From Azospirillum sp. TSO22-1 (GTDB lineage Bacteria > Pseudomonadota > Alphaproteobacteria > Azospirillales > Azospirillaceae): a stretch of 64,000 nt of DNA. Under the pieces are notes generated by a model. The model worked only from the letters and a program-made list of their open reading frames with translations. It was not told the origin of the DNA and made no database searches. Of this stretch, positions 1 to 8,597 are shown one piece after another. How positions within the stretch are numbered: the first letter of the stretch is position 1; the number at the start of each line of letters is the position of its first letter. The translations under genes and the position numbers were made by a program. The DNA lies in contig NZ_LGQZ01000079.1 in the NCBI RefSeq assembly GCF_003116015.1, positions 1 through 64,000 of the forward strand. Reading direction: 5' to 3'.

Positions 1-112
1 GCAGTTCCCGGTCACCGTGGTGATCGGCGCCATCTTCGTGGTCTGCGTCCTGCTCTTCCGCCGCGGCATCGTCGGCGAGGTGCAGGCCTACCTCGCCACG
101 CGCAGGCCCTGA
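1..112 (+). CDS. Branched-chain amino acid ABC transporter permease (LivM-like), C-terminal fragment
   Basis: Only the last 36 residues are present, reading in frame from base 2 to a TGA at 110-112. The visible tail is one hydrophobic helix (VTVVIGAIFVVCVLLF) followed by RRGIVGEV and a short polar end. A final membrane helix followed by an (R/P)RGIVGE-type motif is typical of LivM-type permeases of branched-chain amino acid importers. The fragment is too short to exclude another LivHM-type permease. A strong terminator follows at 163-190, so this is the last gene of its operon. Confidence 0.5.
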   Translation, partial: QFPVTVVIGAIFVVCVLLFRRGIVGEVQAYLATRRP

Positions 113-162
113 CCGCTTTTCATTGCGCTGGGTTCAGGAGCGTCCCCACGCGCAAAACTCCG

Positions 163-190
163 ACGGGGGCCGTTTGGCCCCCGTTTTTTT
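163..190 (+). terminator. Rho-independent terminator after the LivM-like gene
   Basis: A 9-bp GC-rich stem (163-171 pairing with 176-184) with a GTTT loop is followed directly by a run of seven T. It separates the upstream transport operon from the sigma-54 promoter at 290. Confidence 0.85.
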
Positions 191-208
191 GCCCGGGCGC
201 CGGAATCC

Positions 209-224
209 CCGACACCCCTGTCGG
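209..224. promoter_or_regulatory. Candidate upstream activator site (dyad CCGACA-N4-TGTCGG)
   Basis: A perfect 6-bp dyad with a 4-bp spacer lies about 66 bp upstream of the -24 element at 290. A further GACA half-site occurs at 232-235. The distance and symmetry suit an enhancer-binding protein site. The activator encoded at 2572-3984 is the obvious candidate ligand; that link is inferred. Confidence 0.5.
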
Positions 225-289
225 CTCCGCAGACACCTTTACCTACCCGAACCATCCGCTGCCCCAGCAAATCGGCCGTCCGGCCCTCC

Positions 290-305
290 TGGCACGCCGA
301 TTGCT
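290..305 (+). promoter_or_regulatory. Sigma-54 (-24/-12) promoter of the CoA-transferase gene
   Basis: The sequence TGGCACGCCGATTGCT matches the RpoN consensus TGGCACG-N4-TTGCW at every defined position. Initiation would fall near 315, leaving a short leader before the AGGAG-type ribosome-binding site at about 331-337 and the ATG at 347. Confidence 0.88.
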
Positions 306-346
306 CAAAACCACGCCAAGAAAAAACCTCGGGAGGAGACAGCGCC

Positions 347-2392
347 ATGGCGAACGGTTCAGCGCGCCCCGTGCCGCGCGGCGGCAAGAACAAGGTGGTC
401 TCGGCGGCCGAGGCGGTCGCCATCATCGGCGACGGCGACGTGCTGTGCAACTCGGGCTTCGTCGGTTGCGGCGTGCCGGACGAACTGCTGGCGGCGCTGG
501 AGACGCGCTTCCTGGAGACCGGGTCCCCGCGCAACCTCACCATTCTGTTCGCCGCCGGGCAGGGCGACGGCAAGGAGAAGGGGCTGAACCGCCTCGCCCA
601 CGAGGGGTTGGTCAAGCGCGTGGTCGGCGGCCACTGGGGGCTGATCCCCAAGATGGGCCGGCTGGCGCTGGACGGGAAGATCGAGGCGTACAACCTGCCG
701 CAGGGCTGCATCTCGCACCTGTACCGCGATATCGCGGCGGGGCGGCCGGGCGTGCTGTCCAAGGTCGGGCTGAAGACCTTTGTCGATCCGCGCCTGGAGG
801 GTGGCAAGATCAACAAGGCCTCACCCGAGGATATCGTCGAGCTGGTGACCCTCGGCGGCGAGGAGTGGCTGTTCTACAAGGCGATGCCGATCGACGTGGC
901 GTTCATCCGCGGCACCACCGCGGACACCCACGGAAACGTTACCATGGAGCGGGAATCGCTGTCGCTCGACGCGCTGGCCATGGCGATGGCGGCGCGCAAC
1001 TCCGGCGGCATCGTCATCGCCCAGGTCGAGCGCGTCGCCGAGGCCGGCACCCTCAACCCCAAGCTGGTCAAGGTCCCCGGCATCCTGGTGGACTGCGTGG
1101 TGGTCTCCCGGCCGGAGAACCACATGCAGACCTACGGCACCGCCTACAGCCCCGCCTATTCCGGCGAGATCCGCGTGCCCGTCGACAGCCTCGCCTCCAT
1201 GGCGATGGACGAGCGCAAGCTGATCGCCCGGCGCGTCGCCTGCGACCTGCCGCCGGGCGGCGTCGTCAACCTCGGCATCGGCATGCCGGAGGGCGTCGCC
1301 GCGGTGGCGGCGGAGGAGCGCATCCTCGACCGCATCACCCTGACGGCCGAGCCCGGAATCATCGGCGGCGTGCCGGCCAGCGGGCTGAACTTCGGCTCCG
1401 CCGTCAACGCCGAGGCGATCATCGAGCAGAACCAGCAGTTCGACTTCTACGACGGCGGCGGGCTCGACCTCGCGTGCCTGGGGCTCGCGCAGGTGGACGC
1501 ACAGGGGAACGTCAACGTCAGCCGCTTCGGCCGCAAGCTGGCGGGGGCGGGTGGCTTCATCAACATCTCGCAGAACGCGCGGCGGCTGGTGTTCGCCGGC
1601 ACCTTCACCGCCGGCGGGCTGGAGGTGGCGGTGGAGTTCGGCCGCCTGCGCATCGTCCGCGAGGGCGAGAGCCGCAAGTTCATCCAGGCGGTGGAGCAGG
1701 TCACCTTCTCCGGCCCCTACGCGGCGGAGCTGGAGCGGCCGGTCACCTACGTCACCGAGCGCTGCGTCTTCGCGCTGTGCCGAGAAGGGCTGGAACTGGT
1801 GGAGGTGGCGCCGGGCATCGACGTGGAGCGCGACATCCTCGCCCACATGGACTTCCGCCCCATCGTCCGTGCCCCGCGCCCGATGCGGCTGGAGATCTTC
1901 CGCCCGGAGATCATGGGCCTGAAGGACCGGCTGGTCGAGCTGACGCTGGAGGAGCGCTTCGTCCACGACCGCGAGCGCGACCTGATGTTCGTCAACTTCG
2001 AGAACCTGCACGTCCGCGAGGCCCGCGAGATCGCCGAGATCTTCGAGGTGGCGGTGCGCCGCTGCGAGGCGGCGGGCAAGCGGCTGGACGTGGTCGTCAA
2101 CTACGACGGCTTCCGCATCGAGGAGGACCTGCTGGACGAGTACGCCGGCATGGTCCAGGTGCTGGTGCAGGTCTGCTACGACCGGGTCAGCCGCTACACC
2201 ACCAGCGCCTTCATGCGCATGAAGATCGGCGACGCGCTGCGCGGCCGCGGGGTCAGCCCGGGCGTGTTCGAGACGCGCGGCGAGGCGCTGGCCTTCGCGA
2301 AGGACGACCTGCGCGTGGAGACGCCGGTGTCCGGCCAGCCGCGCGACTGGCGTACCGTGGCGGCGCGGTACGCCAGGGAGGGGAGGGCGTGA
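347..2392 (+). CDS. Acyl-CoA:acetate/3-ketoacid CoA-transferase with C-terminal extension
   Basis: 681 residues. A fused alpha/beta family I CoA-transferase (YdiF/propionate CoA-transferase type), which moves CoA between a short-chain acyl-CoA and a free acid through a glutamyl-CoA thioester. The alpha half begins around residue 15 and the beta half around 290. The catalytic glutamate is the Glu335 of TAEPGIIGG, preceded by the glycine-rich GIGMPEGVA loop. E. coli YdiF is about 530 residues; here roughly 150 extra residues (about 525-681) follow, holding [10 protein letters not shown] and [11 protein letters not shown] segments that look like a separate alpha/beta domain. The start is set by the GGGAGGAG site just upstream. 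The perfect RpoN promoter at 290 and the adjacent PAS/sigma-54 activator suggest induction by a metabolite for growth on short-chain acids. The exact substrate cannot be read from sequence. Confidence 0.85.
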   Translation: MANGSARPVPRGGKNKVVSAAEAVAIIGDGDVLCNSGFVGCGVPDELLAALETRFLETGSPRNLTILFAAGQGDGKEKGLNRLAHEGLVKRVVGGHWGLIPKMGRLALDGKIEAYNLPQGCISHLYRDIAAGRPGVLSKVGLKTFVDPRLEGGKINKASPEDIVELVTLGGEEWLFYKAMPIDVAFIRGTTADTHGNVTMERESLSLDALAMAMAARNSGGIVIAQVERVAEAGTLNPKLVKVPGILVDCVVVSRPENHMQTYGTAYSPAYSGEIRVPVDSLASMAMDERKLIARRVACDLPPGGVVNLGIGMPEGVAAVAAEERILDRITLTAEPGIIGGVPASGLNFGSAVNAEAIIEQNQQFDFYDGGGLDLACLGLAQVDAQGNVNVSRFGRKLAGAGGFINISQNARRLVFAGTFTAGGLEVAVEFGRLRIVREGESRKFIQAVEQVTFSGPYAAELERPVTYVTERCVFALCREGLELVEVAPGIDVERDILAHMDFRPIVRAPRPMRLEIFRPEIMGLKDRLVELTLEERFVHDRERDLMFVNFENLHVREAREIAEIFEVAVRRCEAAGKRLDVVVNYDGFRIEEDLLDEYAGMVQVLVQVCYDRVSRYTTSAFMRMKIGDALRGRGVSPGVFETRGEALAFAKDDLRVETPVSGQPRDWRTVAARYAREGRA

Positions 2393-2431
2393 GGAGTCCC
2401 GTCAACCCTCCCGAAAGCATAGGTCGCGTAT

Positions 2432-2571
2432 CCCCATCCTCCCCGCCTATACTGGTTGCGCGGCCGGTCGGCTCGTCCGTCGGGTGCATGCCCAGAGTTT
2501 CCTGTGCTAATGATGGCCGGACGGCGCGCAAGACCGCCGGCCGCATAACGCGTATAGGCGGGGAGGATGGG

Positions 2572-2572
<1 letters not shown>
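2432..2572. repeat. Large nested inverted repeat spanning the activator's translation start
   Basis: Three nested pairs of arms: 2432-2452 with 2552-2572 (21 bp, perfect), 2460-2467 with 2537-2544 (8 bp, perfect) and 2474-2479 with 2518-2523 (6 bp). The first and second arms are separated by exactly 7 nt on each side, giving a symmetric internal loop. The right outer arm contains the GGGAGG ribosome-binding site and ends on the first base of the GTG start codon of the next gene. It may be a readthrough-sensitive translational block, a remnant MITE-like element, or a regulator operator. Confidence 0.85.
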
Positions 2573-3984
<1,412 letters not shown>

Positions 3985-3987
3985 ATT

Positions 3988-4130
3988 CCCTCCCCCGCCC
4001 CCGGCGGGGGAGGGAGGGGACCCATGCGCAGCATGGGGAGGGTGGGGGCTGCGGCCAATCCAAGAATCAACGCCTGCCATTCAGATCGCTGCCCCCACCT
4101 AACCTCCCCCAGCGGGGCTGGGGGAGGGAC
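3988..4130. repeat. REP-like GC-rich palindrome pair between convergent genes
   Basis: Two palindromes, at 3988-4014 and 4103-4127, occupy the gap between the convergent activator and GST genes. The second has the core cctcccccagcggggctgg followed by gggagg, found again at 7266-7290 and 49737-49761 and in variant form at 56966-56989. It may also terminate transcription from both sides. Confidence 0.75.
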
Positions 4131-4135
4131 GGGCC

Positions 4136-4840
4136 TCACGCCGGCTTCGTGTTCGCCGCCGTCTGGCCGAACAGGATGCCGCGGCTTTCCTCGGGGATCG
4201 GCAGGGTGCGCTCCCAGGGTTTGCCCTTCTCATAGGCGCGCACGGTGGCCGGGCGCTCCTTGATCGCCTCGAACCAGCGCTTCAGGTTGGGGAAGTCGTC
4301 AAGATCCTGGCCCTGGCGCTTGTGCGGCACGATCCAGGGATACGACGCCATGTCGGCGATGGTATACTCGTGCCCCGCCACGAAGGCGCGGCCCTCCAGA
4401 CGGCGGTCGAGCACGCCGTACAGCCGGTTGGTCTCCTTGACGTAGCGGTCGATGGCGTAGGGGATCTTCTCCGGCGCGTAGAGGGCGAAGTGATGGTTCT
4501 GCCCGGCCATCGGCCCCAGCCCGCCGACCTGCCAGAACAGCCACTCCAGCGTCGCCGCGCGGCCGCGCAGGTCGGCGGGCAGGAAGCGGCCGGCCTTCTC
4601 GGCCAGATACAGCAGGATGGCGCCGGATTCGAACACCGACACCGGCGCGCCGCCATCGGCCGGGGCGTGGTCGACGATGGCGGGCATGCGGTTGTTGGGG
4701 GCGATGGCCAGGAACTCCGGCCGGAACTGCTCGCCCTTGGTGATGTCCACCGGGAAGATCCGGTACTCCAGCCCGGCCTCCTCCAGGAACATGGTGATCT
4801 TGTGCCCGTTCGGCGTCGGCCAGTAGTGCAGGTCGATCAT
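4136..4840 (-). CDS. Glutathione S-transferase family protein (YfcG/nu-class-like)
   Basis: 234 residues. The N-terminal thioredoxin-fold domain (about 1-85) opens MIDLHYWPTPNGHKI and carries the FESGAILLYLAEK glutathione-binding segment; the all-helical C-terminal domain follows. The TPNGHKI element matches the YfcG-type disulfide-bond oxidoreductase or nu-class GSTs, which often act as GSH-dependent disulfide reductases. The open frame extends further upstream, but the ATG at 4840 is correct because the preceding gene's TGA overlaps it in an ATGA arrangement, implying translational coupling with the CbiX-like gene. It is the last gene of the two-gene unit. Confidence 0.88.
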   Translation of the reverse strand: MIDLHYWPTPNGHKITMFLEEAGLEYRIFPVDITKGEQFRPEFLAIAPNNRMPAIVDHAPADGGAPVSVFESGAILLYLAEKAGRFLPADLRGRAATLEWLFWQVGGLGPMAGQNHHFALYAPEKIPYAIDRYVKETNRLYGVLDRRLEGRAFVAGHEYTIADMASYPWIVPHKRQGQDLDDFPNLKRWFEAIKERPATVRAYEKGKPWERTLPIPEESRGILFGQTAANTKPA

Positions 4841-5643
4841 GGTCCGGTTTCCCTCCGTTCTTCCGTGCTTCGGATGCCGAGCGCCGCCACCGCGCGGCGC
4901 AGGATCAGGCCGGCCATCGCCGGGTGCCGGCCGATGGCCGGGGTGAGCCACAGCCGCCGGCCGTCCGGCATCGGCGTGCCGTCCACCGGCGTGGCCTTGC
5001 GGCGCAGCAGCTCCGGCAGGTCGGATTCCTCGTGCCGGCCGCCGGAGACGAACAGCGGCACCACCACCACGTCGCGGGCGTCCGTCACCGTGCGCCAGTC
5101 GCAGGCGAGCGGCGGCTGCTCCAGGTAGATGGCGCCGACCTTGCCGTAGCGGCCCGTGGCCGCCAGCGCCGCCGCCAGCGCGCCGGTGGCGCGTTCGGAG
5201 GCGTTGCGCCGCGTGCTGCCGTGGCCGGCGACCAGGACGGCCGTCCGTTGCGGGGCCAGCCCGGCGTCGGTGATGGCGCGGTTGGCGATGTCGATGGCGA
5301 TGTTCCGGATCTCGTCGTCCATGCCGATGGGCGGCAGCACGGTGAGGCGCGCGGTGTCGCCGGACTCCTTCAGCAGGCGCGGCAGCACCAGGGTCGCCAC
5401 GCCGCCCTCGGTCGCCAATAGCGGCACCACCACCACCCGCGTTTGCGGCAGCGCGGCAAGCGCCGCGGCGGGGGAGGGGGCCTGCAGCGCGAAGGAGGTC
5501 GCCACCGCGCCGAACACGCCGGCCGCGCGGATCTCCGCCGCCAGCGCGTCGGCGATGGCCGAGCCGCTGCCATCCGAAGTGCCGTGCCCGAACAGCAGGA
5601 GCGCGGCGTCGGGGCCGGTGGGTGGAGGGGCGGCGGAGGGCAT
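4837..5643 (-). CDS. Sirohydrochlorin chelatase family protein (CbiX/SirB, two-domain)
   Basis: 268 residues with two tandem CbiX-type domains, starting with LLLFGHGTSDG (first) and VLVAGHGSTRRN (second). The histidine in each GHG motif is the expected metal-insertion base. Family members insert Co2+ or Fe2+ into sirohydrochlorin for cobalamin or siroheme. Two-domain proteins of this length resemble the long SirB/CbiX form. No other tetrapyrrole gene is nearby. The mcm gene at 33533 needs cobalamin, but that connection is only circumstantial. The start at 5643 is preferred because the long upstream extension has no family similarity. No cobalamin riboswitch was recognised upstream. Its stop overlaps the GST start by 4 nt. 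Confidence 0.82.
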   Translation of the reverse strand: MPSAAPPPTGPDAALLLFGHGTSDGSGSAIADALAAEIRAAGVFGAVATSFALQAPSPAAALAALPQTRVVVVPLLATEGGVATLVLPRLLKESGDTARLTVLPPIGMDDEIRNIAIDIANRAITDAGLAPQRTAVLVAGHGSTRRNASERATGALAAALAATGRYGKVGAIYLEQPPLACDWRTVTDARDVVVVPLFVSGGRHEESDLPELLRRKATPVDGTPMPDGRRLWLTPAIGRHPAMAGLILRRAVAALGIRSTEERRETGP

Positions 5644-5827
5644 GGCTTTTCCCGAGAGGAACCTATCTGTGCAAGGTAGCGCCCGCCACCGCCCTTGGCG
5701 AGCGGGTCCACGGACTGTATATAAGAATAGTCTAAATAACCGCATTCGGACTGCGTCGCGGCGCGTCGGGTGTGCTATTGCAATCGGGTGCCGCCCGGGC
5801 GGCGCCCAACGAGAAGAGGGAGTGACC

Positions 5828-6178
5828 ATGCCGACTCTGAGCCAGATCGCCGACGGGGTGTACGCCGCCGGCCAGCTTCACGACGAGGATCTCGCCGAGC
5901 TGGCGCGCCAGGGGGTCAAGGTGATCGTCAACAACCGCCCGGACGGCGAGGAGCCCGGCCAGCCCACCGCCGGCCACGCGGCCGAAGTGGCGGCGAAGCA
6001 CGGCATGGCCTACCACTACATCCCCGTGGGCCGCGAGGGCCCGACCGAGCAGGCGGTGGACCAGATGGCCGCGGTGCTGAAGGACGCGCAGGGGCCGCTG
6101 GTCGCGCATTGCCGCTCGGGCGCGCGCTCAACCAACATCTACCAGATGGCGCGGGCGCGCCTCGCCGGGGCGCGCTGA
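5828..6178 (+). CDS. DUF442/TIGR01244-type phosphatase-like protein
   Basis: 116 residues. The protein begins with the family signature for a beta-lactamase-hydrolase-like or DUF442 dual-specificity-phosphatase fold (QIADGVYAAGQL, VIVNNRPDGEEP) and has an active-site loop HCRSGARS around Cys95. The loop is C-X4-R, closer to rhodanese CRSGxRS than to the C-X5-R of classical PTPs. Proteins of this family are often linked to sulfide or persulfide metabolism, but no sulfide gene is nearby. The ATG at 5828 follows AGAGGGAG. The stop is 4 nt before the next start, so it forms a unit with the TrpD2 gene. Confidence 0.82.
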   Translation: MPTLSQIADGVYAAGQLHDEDLAELARQGVKVIVNNRPDGEEPGQPTAGHAAEVAAKHGMAYHYIPVGREGPTEQAVDQMAAVLKDAQGPLVAHCRSGARSTNIYQMARARLAGAR

Positions 6179-6182
6179 AGCG

Positions 6183-7163
6183 ATGGCGGCCGAGCATCCC
6201 TTCGCCCAGTACGTCCGCATCCTCGGCAAGGGGCCGACGCTGTCGCGCTCCCTGACCGAGCAGGAGACGTTCGAGGCCGTCTCGATGATCCTGCGCGGCG
6301 AGGTGGAGCCGATCCAGCTCGGCGCCTTCCTCTGCCTGATCCGCGTCAAGACCGAGACGCCGGAGGAGTTGGCCGGCTTCGCCCGCGCCGCCCGCACGGC
6401 GGTGGCGACGCCCGCCGACGCGCCGGCGGTGGATCTCGACTGGCCGTCCTACGCCGGCAAGTCGCGGCGGCTGCCGTGGTTCCTGCTGTCGGCGCTGTTG
6501 CTGGCGCGCGGCGGGGTGACGGTGTTCATGCACGGCACCGACGGGCACACCGCGGGCCGGCTGTTCAGCGGCGGCGCCCTGGAGGCGCTGGGGGTGCCGG
6601 TCGCCGGCTCGATGGACGAGGCGGCGGCGCAGCTGCGCGCCGGCCGCTTCGCCTACCTGCCGCTGGCGGCGATGGCGCCGAAGCTGCACGCGATCATGGG
6701 GCTGAAGCCGCTGCTCGGCCTGCGCAACCCGGTGCACACGGTGTCGCGCATGCTGAATCCGCTGGGTGCGCCCTGCCAGATGGTCGGCGTGGCGCACCCG
6801 CCCTACCGCGACGCCCACCAGAAGGCGGCGGCCATCCTCGGCCAGCCGCGCCTGGCGGTGTTCAAGGGCGAGGGCGGCGAGGCGGAACGCCGGCCGGAGA
6901 AGCCGACCGAGGTGCGGACCATCCGCGACGGCGAACTCGGCACCGAGCTCTGGGCGCCGATGGCCGCCAGCACGACGGTCCGCCACGACGAGGAACTGGA
7001 CGTGGCGCGGCTGAAGGCCCTGTGGGACGGCGCGTCGGACGATGAGGAAGGTCGGGGCGTGGTGATCGCCACCGCGGCGGTGGCGCTGAAGCTGCTGGGC
7101 CGGGCGGAGACGCAGGAACAGGCCGAGGCGCTGGCGGCGGAGCTGTGGCGGGGGCGGAAATAG
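6183..7163 (+). CDS. Anthranilate phosphoribosyltransferase-like protein (TrpD2/YbiB family)
   Basis: 326 residues. It has the helical N-terminal domain (HPFAQYVRILGKG, FLCLIRVKTETPEE) and alpha/beta C-terminal domain of nucleoside phosphorylase class III enzymes, including FMHGTDGHTAGRLF and the LNPLGAP element. The canonical PRPP-binding GTGGD-type loop of TrpD is not visible; this absence is characteristic of the YbiB/TrpD2 group, which binds nucleic acid and is not known to make tryptophan. It starts 4 nt after the DUF442 stop. True trpD function is unlikely. Confidence 0.78.
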   Translation: MAAEHPFAQYVRILGKGPTLSRSLTEQETFEAVSMILRGEVEPIQLGAFLCLIRVKTETPEELAGFARAARTAVATPADAPAVDLDWPSYAGKSRRLPWFLLSALLLARGGVTVFMHGTDGHTAGRLFSGGALEALGVPVAGSMDEAAAQLRAGRFAYLPLAAMAPKLHAIMGLKPLLGLRNPVHTVSRMLNPLGAPCQMVGVAHPPYRDAHQKAAAILGQPRLAVFKGEGGEAERRPEKPTEVRTIRDGELGTELWAPMAASTTVRHDEELDVARLKALWDGASDDEEGRGVVIATAAVALKLLGRAETQEQAEALAAELWRGRK

Positions 7164-7173
7164 CTTTGCAGTC

Positions 7174-7290
7174 CCTCCCCCTGCTCCGCAGGGGGAGGTT
7201 AGGAGGGGGCAGCGGCCTGTGTGGCAGGCGCTGATCCTCGGCCGCGGAGTAGCCCCCACCCTGACCCTCCCCCAGCGGGGCTGGGGGAGG
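7174..7290. repeat. REP-like GC-rich palindrome pair between convergent genes
   Basis: Palindromes at 7174-7198 and 7266-7290 fill the gap between convergent TrpD2 and universal stress genes. The right copy has the same 25-bp core as 4103-4127 and 49737-49761. Confidence 0.75.
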
Positions 7291-7298
7291 GAACGCGG

Positions 7299-8123
7299 TC
7301 AATGCGACAGCAGCACCGGCATGGGCGCGGTGCGCAGCACGTGGCGGGTGCCGCTGCCGCGGTGCAGGTATGGGAAGCCGTAATGCCCGTGCGCCCCCAT
7401 CACCAGCAGATCGGCGCCGCGGTCGATGGCCTGGGCCAGCAGCGCGTCCATGGCGCCGATGTCGTTCACCGCGAAGTTCGACGCCTCCGCCTTGATGCCG
7501 TGCAGGCGCAGGTGCTCCAGCAGGCCGATGCGCGGCGTGTCGGCCGGGTGGCCGGCGGTCGCCTGGGTCAGCACGGTGATCACCGTCACCTCGCTGGCGG
7601 CCTGCAGCAGCGGCATGGAATCGGCCACCGCGCGGGCGGCCTCGCGCTCGGCGTTCCAGGCGATCACGGCGCGCTTGCCGATCACCGGGAAATGGCCGGC
7701 GAAGGGGATCACCAGAACCGGACGGCCGGCGTTCAGCACCACCTGCTCCGCCAGCTCCTCCGGCGCGGTGCCTTCGGAATTGTCGCGGTCGTACTGGCCG
7801 AAGATCGTCAGGTCGGCGAAGCGCGACCAGATGATGGTTTCGCGGATGACGTGGTTGTACTCGCCGTGCGCCAGCGCGTGCCAGTCGGCGGTAACGCCGG
7901 CCTCCTGCGTCTTGGCGCGGAACAGCGCCTCGCTGCGCGTCGCCGCCTGGGCCAGATGATCGCTGGTGCGGCGCGCGATCACGCTGGTGGCCTGCCGGTC
8001 CGGCTGGGCGAACAGCCCCCGCAGGAAGGCGCCGTGCGCCTTGGCGAGGGTGATGCCCGCCTCGATGCGCGCCTCGGTGTGCGGGCTGGAGTCCAGATGG
8101 ACCAGGATGTGCTTGAGCGACAT
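7299..8123 (-). CDS. Tandem universal stress protein (UspA family)
   Basis: 274 residues containing two Usp folds. The first opens MSLKHILVHLDSS; the second begins around residue 150 (RAVIAWNAEREAARA). The second domain ends with the ATP-binding signature GAHGHYGFPYLHRGSGT, matching G-2X-G-9X-G(S/T), so at least this half should bind ATP. Tandem Usp proteins of this size (UspE/TeaD-like) assist survival during starvation or low oxygen. The gene is monocistronic and convergent with TrpD2, with the REP-like element between them. Confidence 0.9.
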   Translation of the reverse strand: MSLKHILVHLDSSPHTEARIEAGITLAKAHGAFLRGLFAQPDRQATSVIARRTSDHLAQAATRSEALFRAKTQEAGVTADWHALAHGEYNHVIRETIIWSRFADLTIFGQYDRDNSEGTAPEELAEQVVLNAGRPVLVIPFAGHFPVIGKRAVIAWNAEREAARAVADSMPLLQAASEVTVITVLTQATAGHPADTPRIGLLEHLRLHGIKAEASNFAVNDIGAMDALLAQAIDRGADLLVMGAHGHYGFPYLHRGSGTRHVLRTAPMPVLLSH

Positions 8124-8597
8124 GGTTGCGTTTGCCTCCCTCGGGTTCGGCCCGGACGTCTTGGCCGGGACCGTCGCCCGGCGAGCGTGCCTGTTGTGCG
8201 CGCCATGATGCCACGGGATCGCGCCGAGGCGAAGACCGCAAAACCGTAAACTAATATGTATTTGGGCAGGAAGCGTGAAACCCCGCCCCCGTCAAGGGAA
8301 CGGGCTTCGAAGTGCTGCCGCGGAACCGCACGTGCCGTGCGGGCGGTGCCGGGCCGATGCCGCTCGACGCACCGGTGATGACGATGGCCTGCCCGTCGAT
8401 GGCTTCAGGTGGGCGGGCGGCGGATTCTCCGTGGACGGGTGGGGCGGTCGTCCCTTCCCAACAGACGCCGGGGGGTGGCGTTCCGGTCGCGTCCGGATTG
8501 GGGTGGCTTCTGATATGCGCGCTCTGTTCGGTGTGTCCAATCCTGTGCTATTGTCCAGGTTGCGTTTGGTTGGTCTGTGGGCTCCGGCGGGGCGGCA
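8124..8597. other. Intergenic region between universal stress gene and DUF2431-like gene
   Basis: 474 bp separating divergent genes. No convincing additional reading frame is present. An AT-rich patch at about 8240-8262 could hold the promoter of the stress gene. The segment just before 8577 (tgtgctattgtcc) contains a weak TGCTAT-type -10 that could serve the rightward gene. No strong operator symmetry was found. Confidence 0.4.

Noticed and set aside
5644-5827. Cobalamin riboswitch upstream of the CbiX-like gene
   Set aside because: No B12-box-like sequence or matching secondary structure was recognised in the 184 bp between the divergent genes.
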